In this document: positions 1 through 9,749 of the stretch, piece after piece
Numbering within the stretch: position 1 is the stretch's first letter
How the letters are laid out: each line of letters opens with the position of its first letter
Source: Rhodospirillales bacterium
GTDB taxonomy: Bacteria; Pseudomonadota; Alphaproteobacteria; ATCC43930; CGMCC-115725
Direction of reading: 5' to 3'
Assembly (NCBI GenBank): GCA_027315365.1
Contig: DAHUYF010000019.1
Span: 1-64,000 of the forward strand
Length of the DNA: 64,000 nucleotides
The notes under the pieces: generated by a model
What the model was told of the DNA's origin: nothing
Seen by the model: the letters and a program-made list of their open reading frames with translations, nothing else
Database searches by the model: none
Program-made: the position numbers and the translations under genes

Positions 1-353
1 GCGACCGGGCCGCCGGCCAGGAGGTGCTCGGCCCGGTCGGCGAATTCCCAGGCGCCGGCCAGCATCTCGTAGAACCACTCGCCCTCGATGAAGATGGCGA
101 GGATGAGGCGCGGAAAGCGGCGCTCCTTGAGCTCGTAGAGCGCGCCGGCGAGCGCCTCGAGGCTGAAGCCGCCCGGGCGCAAGGCGACGCGCGCGCCGGT
201 GTCCTGCGGGCGGATGTGGATGAAGCCGCGCTCGCGCACGGCATGGGCGGCGAGACCGAGGTCGGTCGGGATCGTGCCGAGGCGGCGGACCAGCTCCCAG
301 GAGCCGTCGGGCCAGCGCCGTCCCTTCTCGTCGATCAAGATGCCGTCGGCCAT
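1..353 (-). CDS. Hypothetical protein, N-terminal part (runs off left edge)
   Basis: An open frame on the minus strand begins with ATG at 351-353 and continues without a stop to base 1, giving about 117 residues. GGAGACAGAGGG lies directly upstream and serves as a ribosome binding site. The protein begins MADGILIDEKGRRW and is rich in charged residues, with no signal peptide or membrane segment. A hydrophobic beta-like stretch (RLILAIFIEGEWFYEML) occurs near residues 80-95. I do not recognise a family. It lies 49 nt beyond the stop of the first XRE regulator and in the same direction, so the two could be co-transcribed. The C-terminus is outside the window. Confidence 0.6.
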   Translation of the reverse strand, partial: MADGILIDEKGRRWPDGSWELVRRLGTIPTDLGLAAHAVRERGFIHIRPQDTGARVALRPGGFSLEALAGALYELKERRFPRLILAIFIEGEWFYEMLAGAWEFADRAEHLLAGGPV

Positions 354-402
354 CCCTCTGTCTCCGGCTGAGCCCGCCGCGGCGCCGCCTGCGGCGGCGC
401 CC

Positions 403-840
403 TTACTCCGGCGCGCACGCCTCCTCGCTCGCTGCCTTGGCCAGGCGCAGGATCCGCTCGCGCTGGCTGGTGCTGGCAATCGCGCGGAAGGTAAACACCA
501 GCTCGATCTCGAGCGGCGTCAACCCGGCCTCCTGCATGCGCGCGGCCGGTGCCACCTCCTCCTTGAACAGGAACGACATCGGCACGCCGAGGAACTTTAC
601 CACCGCCGCGAGCCGGGCCGCCGTGAGGCGCCGCGCGCCGCTCTCGTATTTCTGCACCGATTGTGCACTGACGCCGAGCGCGCTGCCAAGCTGCTCCGGA
701 CTGGCGCCGGCCATCAGGCGGGCCTCGCGCAGGCGTCGCCCGACCAGGAGGTCGACTTGATTGACGCGCCGCTTGCTCGGCTGGCGCCTCGATGGACCGC
801 GGCTCTGCGCCGCGGCGCTCGACATCTTATCCCGCTTCAT
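403..840 (-). CDS. XRE-family transcriptional regulator (copy 1)
   Basis: A 145-residue DNA-binding protein. Residues about 30-85 form a Cro/CI-type helix-turn-helix: VGRRLREARL, then ASPEQLGSALGVSAQSVQKYESG as helices 2-4. LGVPMSFLF follows, and a C-terminal helical segment contains TPLEIELVFTFRAI. This layout is the one seen in alphaproteobacterial PraR/PhrR-like regulators. The basic N-terminus (SKRRVNQVDLLVG) is shared with the neighbouring paralog. The open frame extends to 945, but the region upstream of MKRDKMSS has the composition of non-coding sequence, so I chose the ATG at 840; the ATG at 825 is also possible. The target genes cannot be told from the sequence. A tandem duplication with the next gene is likely. 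Confidence 0.8.
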   Translation of the reverse strand: MKRDKMSSAAAQSRGPSRRQPSKRRVNQVDLLVGRRLREARLMAGASPEQLGSALGVSAQSVQKYESGARRLTAARLAAVVKFLGVPMSFLFKEEVAPAARMQEAGLTPLEIELVFTFRAIASTSQRERILRLAKAASEEACAPE

Positions 841-1020
841 GCTCAGAGGCTGCCCTGCCCGAAACCCGCGATGGCGGCGATCATACCGTTGTCGGGGCGC
901 GGCTGCCATCAAAAGTAGCGGCGCCGTCCTGCGAACCCTGGACAATGCAGGTCCGCGCCGCCAGCCGGTTCCCGCACGCGCTTCGCGGGCAAGCGCGCGC
1001 CGGGATCCGGGTGGCCGCGG

Positions 1021-1449
1021 TCACCGCCCGGACAGGTTCTGCTCGCTGATGATCTTGGTGAGTCGCAGCAGATGCTCGCGCATGTCGTCGCTGCGGATGG
1101 CGCGGAAATGGCGCACCAGCTCGATCTCCTTGGAGGTAAAGCCGGCCGTGTCGGTTGCCGCCTGCGGTTCGGTGTCGTCCTGGAAGAAGAAGGACATCGG
1201 CACGCCGAGGAACTTCGCCGCCGCGGCCAGGCGGCCGGCGGACAGGCGGTTCTCGCCGTTCTCGTATTTCTGCACCGCCTGGAAACTCACGCCGATGGCG
1301 GTGCCGACATCCTCCTGGCTCGCCCCGGCGAGAAGCCGCGCCTGGCGGAGCCGGCTGCCGACCGAGAGATCGACATGATTGGCCCGGCGCTTGCGCGGCT
1401 TGCGCCGCTGAGCGTCAAGCGCGACGGGCTCGATTTTCGTCTGCGTCAT
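1021..1449 (-). CDS. XRE-family transcriptional regulator (copy 2)
   Basis: A 142-residue helix-turn-helix regulator paralogous to the gene at 403-840. It has the same basic leader (RKRRANHVDLSVGSRLRQARLLAG), the same recognition region (SQEDVGTAIGVSFQAVQKYENG), the same LGVPMSFFF block and a matching C-terminal segment (SKEIELVRHFRAI). The start at 1449 is supported by GGAGG about 11 nt upstream; the longer open frame to 1503 would add an unconserved leader. The two copies lie in tandem with 180 nt between them. Family knowledge (PraR/PhrR-like) suggests a repressor controlling surface, stress or symbiosis functions, but nothing local identifies its regulon. Confidence 0.85.
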   Translation of the reverse strand: MTQTKIEPVALDAQRRKPRKRRANHVDLSVGSRLRQARLLAGASQEDVGTAIGVSFQAVQKYENGENRLSAGRLAAAAKFLGVPMSFFFQDDTEPQAATDTAGFTSKEIELVRHFRAIRSDDMREHLLRLTKIISEQNLSGR

Positions 1450-1636
1450 AGGGGTCAAAACCTCCGTTCCCAGATCGGTTGTCGTTTGTTGCCGAAGCAC
1501 CATACCCTTACCGGTTGTCCAACGCTCTTTTCTACCATAAGGGGCGACTTGACCGGTCGGACAACTTAACCCGAACGCCGGCCTACTTCAATCCGTCATG
1601 ATTTTATTTATCGAACGATCGCTACGCGCGGGTCCA

Positions 1637-2602
1637 TCAGGCGCGCGGGCGCAGGCCGCGCGCGGCGAGGCGCGCCTCGATCGCGTCCCACACCCGCGTC
1701 TCCAGCCGGGCGCCGTCGAGGCGGTTGATCTCCTGGATGCCGGTGGGCGAGGTGACGTTGATTTCGGTGAGATGGTCGCCGATCACGTCGATGCCGACGA
1801 AGACCAGCCCCTGCGCGCGCAGGGCCGGGCCGATGGCGGCGCAGATCTCGTGCTCGCGCGCGGTGAGCGTCGTCTTCGCCGCCTTGCCGCCGACATGCAG
1901 ATTGGCGCGCGCCTCGCCCGCCGCCGGCACGCGCAGCACCGCGCCGAGCGGCTCGCCCTCGACCAGGATGATGCGCTTGTCGCCCTGGCGCACCTCCGGC
2001 AGGTAGCGCTGGACGATGATCGGCTCGCGATAGAGCTGAGTGAAGAGCTCCAGCAGCGCGTTGAGATTGTCGTCCGCCGGCCGCAGGTGGAAGACCCCGG
2101 CGCCGCCGTTGCCGAACAGCGGTTTCAGGATGATGTCGCCGTGCTCGCGGCGGAAGCCGACGATCGCCTCGCGGTCGGCGGTGATCAGCGTCGGCGGCAT
2201 CAGCCCGTCGAAATGCGTGGCGAAGAGCTTCTCCGGCGCGTTGCGGACGCTGACGGGATCGTTCACCACCAGCACCTCCTCGCGCACATGCTCGAGGAGA
2301 TGGGTCGCCGTGATGTAGGCCATGTCGAAGGGCGGGTCCTGGCGCATCAGGATCACGTCCATGGCGGCGAGGTCGAGCGCCGCCACGGCGCCGAGCGTGA
2401 AGTGCCGGCCGCGCTCGCGCCGCAGCGCGAGCGGCCGCGCCCGCGCCGTCAGCCTGCCGTCGTGCAGGGTCAGCGCGCGCGGCACGTAATGATAGAGCGC
2501 ATGGCCGCGCGCCTGGGCTTCGAGCCCCAGCACGAAGGTCGAATCCGCGTCGATGTCGATGCCCTCGATCGGGTCCATTTGAATGGCGACGGCGAGGCCC
2601 AT
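1637..2602 (-). CDS. gshB: Glutathione synthetase
   Basis: A 321-residue ATP-grasp ligase that joins gamma-glutamylcysteine and glycine in the cytoplasm. The N-terminal domain begins [22 protein letters not shown], as in Gsh[34 protein letters not shown] and the ATP-grasp segment ([17 protein letters not shown]) follow. The C-terminal substrate and metal region is [23 protein letters not shown]. The open frame continues to 3103, but that extension has no family match and overlaps livG. The ATG at 2602 has AGGAAG upstream and gives the usual GshB length. It is divergent from the Liv importer. Confidence 0.95.
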   Translation of the reverse strand: MGLAVAIQMDPIEGIDIDADSTFVLGLEAQARGHALYHYVPRALTLHDGRLTARARPLALRRERGRHFTLGAVAALDLAAMDVILMRQDPPFDMAYITATHLLEHVREEVLVVNDPVSVRNAPEKLFATHFDGLMPPTLITADREAIVGFRREHGDIILKPLFGNGGAGVFHLRPADDNLNALLELFTQLYREPIIVQRYLPEVRQGDKRIILVEGEPLGAVLRVPAAGEARANLHVGGKAAKTTLTAREHEICAAIGPALRAQGLVFVGIDVIGDHLTEINVTSPTGIQEINRLDGARLETRVWDAIEARLAARGLRPRA

Positions 2603-2933
2603 GCGGCGCTTCCTGCTGCGGCGAAGATATACATCATAACAGGGCGCCGCGCCGAAAGGCGAGGCGCCGCGGCCCCGCCCTCGCCCCGCCCCGCCGCGCT
2701 CCTCGCGAAAAGTTTTTCGCAAAAGGCTTTGACGGCCGGGGGATTGCAGATATTTTCCTTGCCGCCGAGACGACATCGGCGGCAAGGCGGGCCTGCCTCT
2801 TTTCTGGGGGGAGCCCCCTAAGCCGGCGGCGGACAGGGTGACGGCGAACGGTCGCAGGGAGGTCTGGTTTGGGCAAACGGGCATGCTGCCCGCGCGAGGC
2901 GAGCCCCGCGCGCTCGGCCGGCAAGGCAGGACG
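2603..2933. other. Intergenic region gshB/livG with several palindromes
   Basis: These 331 bp between the divergent gshB and livG starts contain no credible gene. Three inverted repeats can be seen. GCGAAAA/TTTTCGC lies at 2705-2720. An 11-bp perfect stem CTTGCCGCCGA/TCGGCGGCAAG with a 7-nt loop lies at 2758-2786. A short G5/C5 hairpin lies at 2806-2818. Promoters for both genes must lie here, but no clear -35/-10 pair stands out. The stretch 2640-2700 is almost pure G+C. The hairpins could be terminator or attenuator structures or remnants of a dispersed intergenic element. Confidence 0.5.
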
Positions 2934-3724
<791 letters not shown>

Positions 3725-3728
<4 letters not shown>

Positions 3729-4438
3729 GCGCCCTCCTCGAGCTGCGCGGGCTCTCCGCCGCCTACGGCCCGACCTCGGTGCTGCGATCGATCGACCTCG
3801 CCGTCGAGCAGGGCGGCATCGTCACCCTGCTCGGCGCCAACGGCGCGGGCAAGACCACCACCTTGCGCGCCATCTGCAACATGATGGTGCGGATCAGCGG
3901 CGAGATCCGCTTCAACGATCAGCGCATCGACGGCAATGCGACCGAGGACATCGTCCGCCTCGGCGTCGGCCATGTGCCGGACGGTCGCGGCACCTTCGTC
4001 AGCCTCAGCGTCGAGGAGAATTTGCGGCTTGGCGCCTATACCAGGCGCGACCGGCAGGTGGCGCAGGATTTCGAGCGCGTCTACGGCTATTTTCCGCGGC
4101 TCAAGGAGCGCCGCCGCCAGCAGGCCGGAACGCTGTCGGGCGGCGAGCAGCAGATGCTCGCGATCTCGCGCGCGCTGATGCTGCGGCCGAAGCTGCTGCT
4201 GCTGGACGAGCCTTCCTTCGGCCTCGCGCCGCTGATCGTCCAGGAGATCTTCCGCATCCTGCGCGCGATCAACGAGCAGGAAGGCGTCGGCATGCTGCTG
4301 GTCGAGCAGAACGCCAACATCGCCCTCGAGCTGGCCGACCAAGCCTATCTGCTGGAGACCGGGCGCGTGGTGATGCACGGCCCGTCGGCGGTGATCGGCA
4401 GCGACGAATCCGTGCGCCGCGCCTATCTCGGATATTAG
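3725..4438 (+). CDS. livF: ABC transporter ATP-binding protein, LivF type
   Basis: A 237-residue second ATPase of the importer. Walker A is GANGAGKTT, the LivF hallmark GRGTFVSLSVEENL follows the Q-loop, the signature is LSGGEQQMLAISRAL, Walker B is LLLLDEPSFGLAP, and the H-loop region reads LLVEQNANIALE. The start is a GTG overlapping the livG stop by 4 nt (GTGA), which indicates translational coupling. The LivG/LivF heterodimer would power the LivH/LivM permease at the inner face of the membrane. The frame is open upstream to 3275, but that part is antisense-like shadow over livG. Confidence 0.93.
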
Positions 4439-4446
4439 GAGCCGCC

Positions 4447-5319
4447 ATGCAAGCCCTCCTCCATCAGGTGCTGTCCGGCCTCGCCAATGGCGGCATCTAT
4501 GCGAGCGTGGCGCTCGCGCTCGTCATGATCTACCAGTCGACGCATCACGTGAACTTCGCCCAGGGCGAGATGGCGACCTTCTCGACCTACATCGCCTGGC
4601 AGATGATCAATCTCGGCCTGCCCTATTGGGTCGCCTTCCTGCTCACCCTGGTCTTCGCCTTCGTGATGGGGGTGGCGATCGAACGCATCATCGTGCGGCC
4701 GTTCTACAAGGCGCCGGCGCTCAGCGTCGTCGCGGTGTTCATCGGCCTGCTGCTGGTCATCAACAGCCTCTCCGGGGCGATCTTCGACTATACGATCAAG
4801 CCCTTCCCGAGCCCGTTCCCCACCGACGCCTGGTACGGCAGCCCCTATCTCTCCTCGCACGAGGTCGGGATGATCTTCGTCACGCTGGTGGTGCTGGCGC
4901 TGGTCTTCGCCTTCTTCCGCTTCACCCCGCTCGGCCTCGCCATGCGCGCGGCCGCGGAGAACCCGGTATCGAGCCGGTTGGTCGGCGTGCGCGTCGGCTG
5001 GATGCTCGCCCTCGGCTGGGGCCTCGCCGGCCTGATCGGCGCGGTCGCCGGCATGATGACCGCGCCCATCGTCTACCTCGATCCCTACATGATGTTCAGC
5101 GTCCTGCTCTACGGTTTCGCCGGCGCGCTCCTCGGCGGCATCGACAATGCCTGGGGCGCAGTGCTCGGCGGCTTCATCGTCGGCGTGCTGCAGAACCTGG
5201 CCGGCGCCTATCTCGTCGGCACCGAGCTGATGGTCACGGTGGCGCTGGTGATCATCGTCGGCATTCTCGTGATCAAGCCTGCCGGCCTGTTCGGCCGCAC
5301 CATCGTGACGCGGGTGTGA
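4447..5319 (+). CDS. livH: Branched-chain amino acid-type ABC permease, LivH
   Basis: A 290-residue inner-membrane permease with about eight hydrophobic segments. It opens with LLHQVLSGLANGGIYASVALALVMIY and the LivH-specific VNFAQGEMATFSTYIAW. The cytoplasmic coupling loop (FTPLGLAMRAAAENPVSSRLVGV) corresponds to the EAA-like region. The C-terminus ends IKPAGLFGRTIVTRV, as in the family. GGAGCC lies upstream. The gap to livF is 8 nt and to livM 2 nt, so the gene is certainly co-transcribed. Confidence 0.93.
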   Translation: MQALLHQVLSGLANGGIYASVALALVMIYQSTHHVNFAQGEMATFSTYIAWQMINLGLPYWVAFLLTLVFAFVMGVAIERIIVRPFYKAPALSVVAVFIGLLLVINSLSGAIFDYTIKPFPSPFPTDAWYGSPYLSSHEVGMIFVTLVVLALVFAFFRFTPLGLAMRAAAENPVSSRLVGVRVGWMLALGWGLAGLIGAVAGMMTAPIVYLDPYMMFSVLLYGFAGALLGGIDNAWGAVLGGFIVGVLQNLAGAYLVGTELMVTVALVIIVGILVIKPAGLFGRTIVTRV

Positions 5320-5321
5320 CC

Positions 5322-6344
5322 ATGGCGACGCTCGACACTTCGCGCCCCGCCGCCGCCGAGCTTTTCGCCGGGCTCAGCCTGCGCACCTGGAAGCTGGTCG
5401 GCCTCGCCGCGGTGCTGGTGGCCGCCTGCATACTGCCTTTCGTGATCAGCAGCTATCAGCTTCTCCTCGCCACCCAGGTGATCGTCTACGCCGTTGCGCT
5501 GCTCGGGCTCAACATCCTGACCGGCTATAACGGTCAGTTCTCGCTGGGCCATGGTGCCTTCTATGCGATCGGCGCCTACACCACGGCCATCCTGCTCGAC
5601 AAGACCGGCATCCCCTATTGGGCGACGATCCCCGCCGCCGGCATGATCTGCCTCGTCATGGGGTTCCTCTTCGGCCTGCCGGCGCTGCGTCTGGAGGGGC
5701 ATTATCTGGCGCTCGCCACCTTCGCCCTCGCCTTCGCCATGCCGCAACTGCTCAAGTTCAAGGATTTCGATTTCCTCACCGGCGGCGTGCAGGGCATCGT
5801 CATCACCGCGCCGGATCCCCCGGCGGGCCTGCCGATCCGCGCCGATCAGTGGCTCTATTTCTTCTGCCTGCTGTGGACCGTGCTGCTTTTCCTCCTCGGC
5901 TGGAACCTCCTGCGCGGGCGCACCGGGCGGGCGCTGGTGGCGATCCGCGACCATCCGCTCGCCGCCGCGACCATGGGCATCGACACGGCGCGCTACAAAT
6001 CGTTCACCTTCGGCGTCTCGGCGATGTACACCGGCATCGCCGGCGCGCTGGGCGCGCTCTTGGCGCAATTCGTCTCGCCCGACAGCTTCGACCTTTTTCT
6101 CTCGATCAGGTTCCTCGTCGGCATCGTCGTCGGCGGCCTCGCCTCGATGGGGGGCGTCTTCTTCGGCGCGATCTTCATCGAATTCGTGCCCAACATCGCC
6201 GACCAGCTGTCGAAGGCGGCGCCGCAGGCGCTCTACGGCGGCGTGCTCATCGCCTGCATGTATGTGATGCCGAGCGGTGTCGCCGGCCTCGTCCGCGGCA
6301 TCGGCCTCAGGCTCAAGCGCTGGACGGCGGCAGGCCCGCCGTGA
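5322..6344 (+). CDS. livM: Branched-chain amino acid-type ABC permease, LivM
   Basis: A 340-residue permease partner of LivH. The N-terminal extension is followed by hydrophobic helices, the family signature LTGYNGQFSLGHGAFYAIGAYTTA, and the coupling loop RTGRALVAIRDHPLAAATMGID. SIRFLVGIVVGGLASMGGVFFGA lies near the C-terminus. The ATG at 5322 is 2 nt after the livH stop, and the longer open frame upstream is a shadow of livH. With LivH it forms the translocation channel. Confidence 0.93.
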   Translation: MATLDTSRPAAAELFAGLSLRTWKLVGLAAVLVAACILPFVISSYQLLLATQVIVYAVALLGLNILTGYNGQFSLGHGAFYAIGAYTTAILLDKTGIPYWATIPAAGMICLVMGFLFGLPALRLEGHYLALATFALAFAMPQLLKFKDFDFLTGGVQGIVITAPDPPAGLPIRADQWLYFFCLLWTVLLFLLGWNLLRGRTGRALVAIRDHPLAAATMGIDTARYKSFTFGVSAMYTGIAGALGALLAQFVSPDSFDLFLSIRFLVGIVVGGLASMGGVFFGAIFIEFVPNIADQLSKAAPQALYGGVLIACMYVMPSGVAGLVRGIGLRLKRWTAAGPP

Positions 6345-6390
6345 AACGGCCGTCAAATAGATCGAGACATTCACCAGGGAGAGAGGACGC

Positions 6391-7596
6391 ATGACATTCA
6401 AGACTTCGATGCTGACGGCCGCGGCGCTGCTGGCGCTGGTGGCCCCCGCCGTTGCGGCCGACGCGCCCGGCGTCACCGCGACCGAGATCAAGATCGGCAA
6501 CACCGAGGCCTATAGCGGCCCTGCCTCCGCCTACGGTGCCATCGGCAAGGGCGAGAGCGCCTTCTGGACCATGATCAACGAGCAAGGCGGCGTCGCCGGC
6601 CGCAAGATCAACTTCATCTCGGTCGACGACGGCTACAACCCCGCCAAGACGGTCGAGCAGACGCGCAAGCTGGTCGAGCAGGACGGCGTCGCATTCTTGT
6701 TCAACGCGCTGGGCACGCCGACCAACAGCGCGGTCCACAAATACCTCAACCAGAAGAATATCCCGCAGCTCTTCGTCGCCACTGGCGCCGACAAATGGGG
6801 CGACTACAAGGACTTCCCCTGGACCATGGGGTGGCAGCCGAGCTATCGCACCGAGGCGCAGATCTACGCCAAGTATATCCTCAAGGAGAAGCCCAACGCC
6901 AAGATCGCGATCCTCTATCAGAACGACGATTTCGGGAAGGACTACGTCGCCGGCGTCAAGGACGTGCTGGGCGACAAGTACGCCAAGATGGTGGTGAAGG
7001 AAGCCACATATGAGACGTCGGATCCGACTATCGACTCGCAGGTGGTGACGCTGCAAGCCTCGGGTGCCGACACGCTGATCACCGCAGCGATCCCGAAATT
7101 CGCCGCCCAGACCATCCGCAAGGTCTATGACATCGGCTGGAGGCCGACGCACTTCCTCACCAACGTGTCGCTCTCGGTCGCTGCGGTGATGCTGCCCGCC
7201 GGCGCCGAGAAGGGCATCGGCGTCATCACCTCGAATTACGGCAAGGACGCGACCGATCCCGCCTGGAAGGACGATCCCGGCATGAACGAGTGGCGCGCCT
7301 TCATGAAAAAGTACATGCCCGGCGCGGACATGTCCGACAACAACTTCGTCTACGCCTATGGCGTGAGCCTCACCATGCTGCAGGTGCTGAAGCAGTGCAA
7401 CGGCGACTTCTCGCGCCAGAACGTGATGAAGCAGGCGGCGAACATCCACGATCTGGTGCTGCCGACCGCGCTGCCCGGCGTCAAGGTCAACACCAGCCCG
7501 ACCAACTTCCATCCCATCCGGCAGATGCAGCTGCAGAAATGGGACGGCAAGACCTGGGTGCGCTTCGGCGACGTGATCAGCGGCGCTGGCTCCTGA
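6391..7596 (+). CDS. Periplasmic ligand-binding protein of Liv-type ABC importer
   Basis: A 401-residue type I periplasmic binding protein (LivK/HAAT family). Its signal peptide MTFKTSMLTAAALLALVAPA is probably cleaved after AVA near residue 23. The mature domain starts TATEIKIGNTEAYSGPASAYG and contains DDGYNPAKTVEQTRKLVEQD and YQNDDFGKDYVAGVKD, both typical of the family. GGGAGAGAGGACGC precedes the ATG. Members of this clade bind branched-chain amino acids but also aromatic acids, amides or urea, so the ligand is open. It is the last gene of the operon, whereas in many operons it is first, and is followed by a strong hairpin. Confidence 0.9.
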   Translation: MTFKTSMLTAAALLALVAPAVAADAPGVTATEIKIGNTEAYSGPASAYGAIGKGESAFWTMINEQGGVAGRKINFISVDDGYNPAKTVEQTRKLVEQDGVAFLFNALGTPTNSAVHKYLNQKNIPQLFVATGADKWGDYKDFPWTMGWQPSYRTEAQIYAKYILKEKPNAKIAILYQNDDFGKDYVAGVKDVLGDKYAKMVVKEATYETSDPTIDSQVVTLQASGADTLITAAIPKFAAQTIRKVYDIGWRPTHFLTNVSLSVAAVMLPAGAEKGIGVITSNYGKDATDPAWKDDPGMNEWRAFMKKYMPGADMSDNNFVYAYGVSLTMLQVLKQCNGDFSRQNVMKQAANIHDLVLPTALPGVKVNTSPTNFHPIRQMQLQKWDGKTWVRFGDVISGAGS

Positions 7597-7623
7597 ACGA
7601 CGCGCTCCGCGCTGCGACATGAC

Positions 7624-7650
7624 GGGCCCGGCCGCTGCGCGGCCGGGCCC
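7624..7650 (+). terminator. Hairpin terminator after the liv operon
   Basis: A perfect 12-bp G+C inverted repeat (GGGCCCGGCCGC / GCGGCCGGGCCC) with a 3-nt loop is followed by ATTCTTT. It lies between the convergent liv operon and the SirB1-like gene and may work in both directions. The T-run is short, as is common in high-GC genomes. Confidence 0.7.
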
Positions 7651-7672
7651 ATTCTTTCCGGCGATCGCCCGA

Positions 7673-8518
7673 TTATTGCAGCTGCGCCTTCAGCCGCTGC
7701 AGCAGCGCCGCGACCTGGCGCCCCGCGGCCTCGTCGCCGGCCAGCGCGCGGCAGCGTTCGAGCGCCGCGATGCCGGCGCGGAGGTTGCCGAGCTCGGCCT
7801 GGATCAGCCCCGCCTCGCGCCACAGTCCCGCCTGCTCGGGTGCGAACAGCAGCATGCCCTCGATCACCGCCAGCGCCGACGCCAGCTGCTGGCCATCGAT
7901 CAGCCGCAGCTTCAGATTGTTCTGCAGCCGCAGCAGGATGTCGCGGTCGCTCGCCGCCGCGTAATGCCGCGGCTCCAGCTCGGCCGCATTGCCGGCGATG
8001 GCCTTCAGCAGCTCGCGCAGCTCGGCCGCGTCGCGCGCGCGGCCGCCATGGAAGGGGTCGATCACGAGACGTTCGTCGTGGGATTCGAGGCGCAGCAGGA
8101 AATGGCCGGGAAAAGCGAGGCCCGCGATCTTCCAGCCCTGCGCCCGCCCGGCATGGAGGTAGAGGATGCCGAGCGCTACCGGCAGGCCTTTGCGGCGGTC
8201 GATGACGCGCATCAGATTGGCGTTCTGCGGATCCTCGTAGGTGAGCGTGTCGCCGGCATAGCGGTGGTGGCCGACGATGACCTCGTTGAGCGCGGCGATG
8301 CGCGACGCGGCGCTCGCCGCAGTTGCGGCGGCCTCGCCGACTTCGCGGGCGAGCGTGGCGAGATGCTGGTGGTAGCGCCCGAGATCGACGCGCGGCCGGT
8401 CGCGACAGGCCAGCGCCAGCGCCGCCGCACCGAGCGGCAAGGGCGCCACGCCCAGCCCGGCGAGGCCGCTCAGGAAAGCGTCGGCACCGGTGCGATCGCT
8501 GAACGGTGCGGCGGTCAC
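7673..8518 (-). CDS. SirB1-family protein (transglutaminase-like fold with C-terminal helical repeats)
   Basis: A 281-residue cytoplasmic protein. The central block LNEVIVGHHRYAGDTLTYED, NANLMRVIDRRKGLPVALGILYLHAG, GWKIAGLAFPGHFLLRL and VIDPFHGG is the SirB1/transglutaminase-like core. The C-terminal third (QNNLKLRLIDGQQLASALAV onward) resembles TPR repeats, as usual in this family. No enzymatic activity is established for such proteins; they are often found near release-factor or peptidoglycan genes. Its start overlaps the stop of the upstream BON-domain gene by 4 nt, indicating co-translation. Confidence 0.85.
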   Translation of the reverse strand: MTAAPFSDRTGADAFLSGLAGLGVAPLPLGAAALALACRDRPRVDLGRYHQHLATLAREVGEAAATAASAASRIAALNEVIVGHHRYAGDTLTYEDPQNANLMRVIDRRKGLPVALGILYLHAGRAQGWKIAGLAFPGHFLLRLESHDERLVIDPFHGGRARDAAELRELLKAIAGNAAELEPRHYAAASDRDILLRLQNNLKLRLIDGQQLASALAVIEGMLLFAPEQAGLWREAGLIQAELGNLRAGIAALERCRALAGDEAAGRQVAALLQRLKAQLQ

Positions 8519-9258
8519 TTGAGCGGCTGCACCTCGATGGTGGCGCGCGGCGTCGGGGCGCCGGCGGGAGTGTCCTCGGCGGGCGCTGCCGCCGGCGCGG
8601 CGGCATCCGGCGCGCCCGTGGCGGCGGGAGCGGCGGCGCCGGCTTCCGCCGGTTCGCCCGAGCGGATGCGGACATAGGAGACGACGCGGCGCACATTGGA
8701 GATGTTGCGCGCATAGTCGGTGACGCGGTTGAGCTCCTGCTGGCTGCGCGCGGTGCCGAGGATGTAGACGACGCCGTCCTCGGTGTGGATGGTGTAGTTG
8801 ATCGAGCGGACGTACTTGTCGAAGAGCAGGTCGTTGCGCAGCCGCCCGGAGATCACCGCATCCCGGGCCTCGTCCATGAAATGCGTGTCGGGTCCGACCT
8901 CGATCTCGTCATAGACTTCTTTGACGCCGTCGGCCTTCCAGGCCAGCTTCACCGCTTCCTGGCGCCATTCCGGATTGGGCACGCGGCCGGTGACCAGCAC
9001 GCGCCCGTCATAGACCGTCGCCGTCAGGTCATGCGCCACCTCCTGGTTGTAATTGCCCCAGGATTGAACGATCACGGTCTGCATCGCCGTGTCTTTCACC
9101 TGCTGCTCGGGCGAGCGCTCCTGGCCGAGGATGGTGTAGCCGCCGGCGGCGCCGCCGGCGCCGGCGGCGGCAACCAGGCAGCCGGAGAGCGAAGGCGCCG
9201 TCGCCAGCAGCGTGCCGGCGAGGATCAGGGCGCGACGGCGGGAACGGAGTTGGGGCAA
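8515..9258 (-). CDS. BON-domain outer-membrane lipoprotein
   Basis: A 247-residue exported protein. A basic N-terminus and hydrophobic segment end in a lipobox (LSGC, Cys27), so it is probably a periplasm-facing lipoprotein. Two BON domains follow, at about residues 55-120 (VYDGRVLVTGRVPNPEWRQEAV) and 130-195 (IHTEDGVVYILGTARSQQELNRV). The family binds phospholipid at the outer membrane and helps maintain the envelope (as DolP/OsmY do). The last 50 residues are a low-complexity Ala/Pro tail. It is co-directional with and overlaps the SirB1-like gene. Confidence 0.9.
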   Translation of the reverse strand: MPQLRSRRRALILAGTLLATAPSLSGCLVAAAGAGGAAGGYTILGQERSPEQQVKDTAMQTVIVQSWGNYNQEVAHDLTATVYDGRVLVTGRVPNPEWRQEAVKLAWKADGVKEVYDEIEVGPDTHFMDEARDAVISGRLRNDLLFDKYVRSINYTIHTEDGVVYILGTARSQQELNRVTDYARNISNVRRVVSYVRIRSGEPAEAGAAAPAATGAPDAAAPAAAPAEDTPAGAPTPRATIEVQPLK

Positions 9259-9371
9259 GGCGATCTCCTGGCAGGAAGGGCTTGCCTATTGTCGTGGCCG
9301 ATCGCGGCGACGCAAGGGTCGCTTTATGGCGAGACCGGGGCCGCCCGAAGAGGCGATATCTGGGGCGCCTC

Positions 9372-9749
9372 TTAGGACGAACCGCTCTCGCTGCGCCAGG
9401 CATCGGCGATGCGCCGCGGCCAGCGTCGGGGGGTCACCACCATGACGTCGAACCGGATGTCGAGCCGCGCCAGATCCGGGCGCTGCGCCAGGAAATGATC
9501 GAGCGCGCGGGTGATGCGCCGACGCTGCCGCGGCGAGATCGATTCGACGGCGGCGGCGAGGCTGTCGCGCGCCTTCACTTCGATCGCCGCCAGCACGCGG
9601 CCGCGACGGGCGATCAGGTCGATTTCGCCCGACGGCACGCGGAAGCGCCGCGCCAGGACGCGCCAGCCGCTGAGCCGCAGGTGCCAGAGGCATTTCAGCT
9701 CCGCGGCATGGCCGCGGCGGAACGCCCGGCGCTTGCGCGCGACGCTCAT
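9372..9749 (-). CDS. yraN: YraN/UPF0102-family endonuclease-like protein
   Basis: A 125-residue protein with the restriction-endonuclease-like fold of UPF0102. The conserved core is RGHAAELKCLWHL, ILARRFRVPSGEIDLIARRG with the D of EIDL, and IEVKARDS with the E-x-K pair; together these give the PD-(D/E)xK-type residues. Its cellular substrate is unknown. It overlaps the rsmI stop by 4 nt, and rsmI-yraN next to a divergent lpoA-like gene is a widely conserved arrangement, which supports the assignment. Confidence 0.92.
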   Translation of the reverse strand: MSVARKRRAFRRGHAAELKCLWHLRLSGWRVLARRFRVPSGEIDLIARRGRVLAAIEVKARDSLAAAVESISPRQRRRITRALDHFLAQRPDLARLDIRFDVMVVTPRRWPRRIADAWRSESGSS

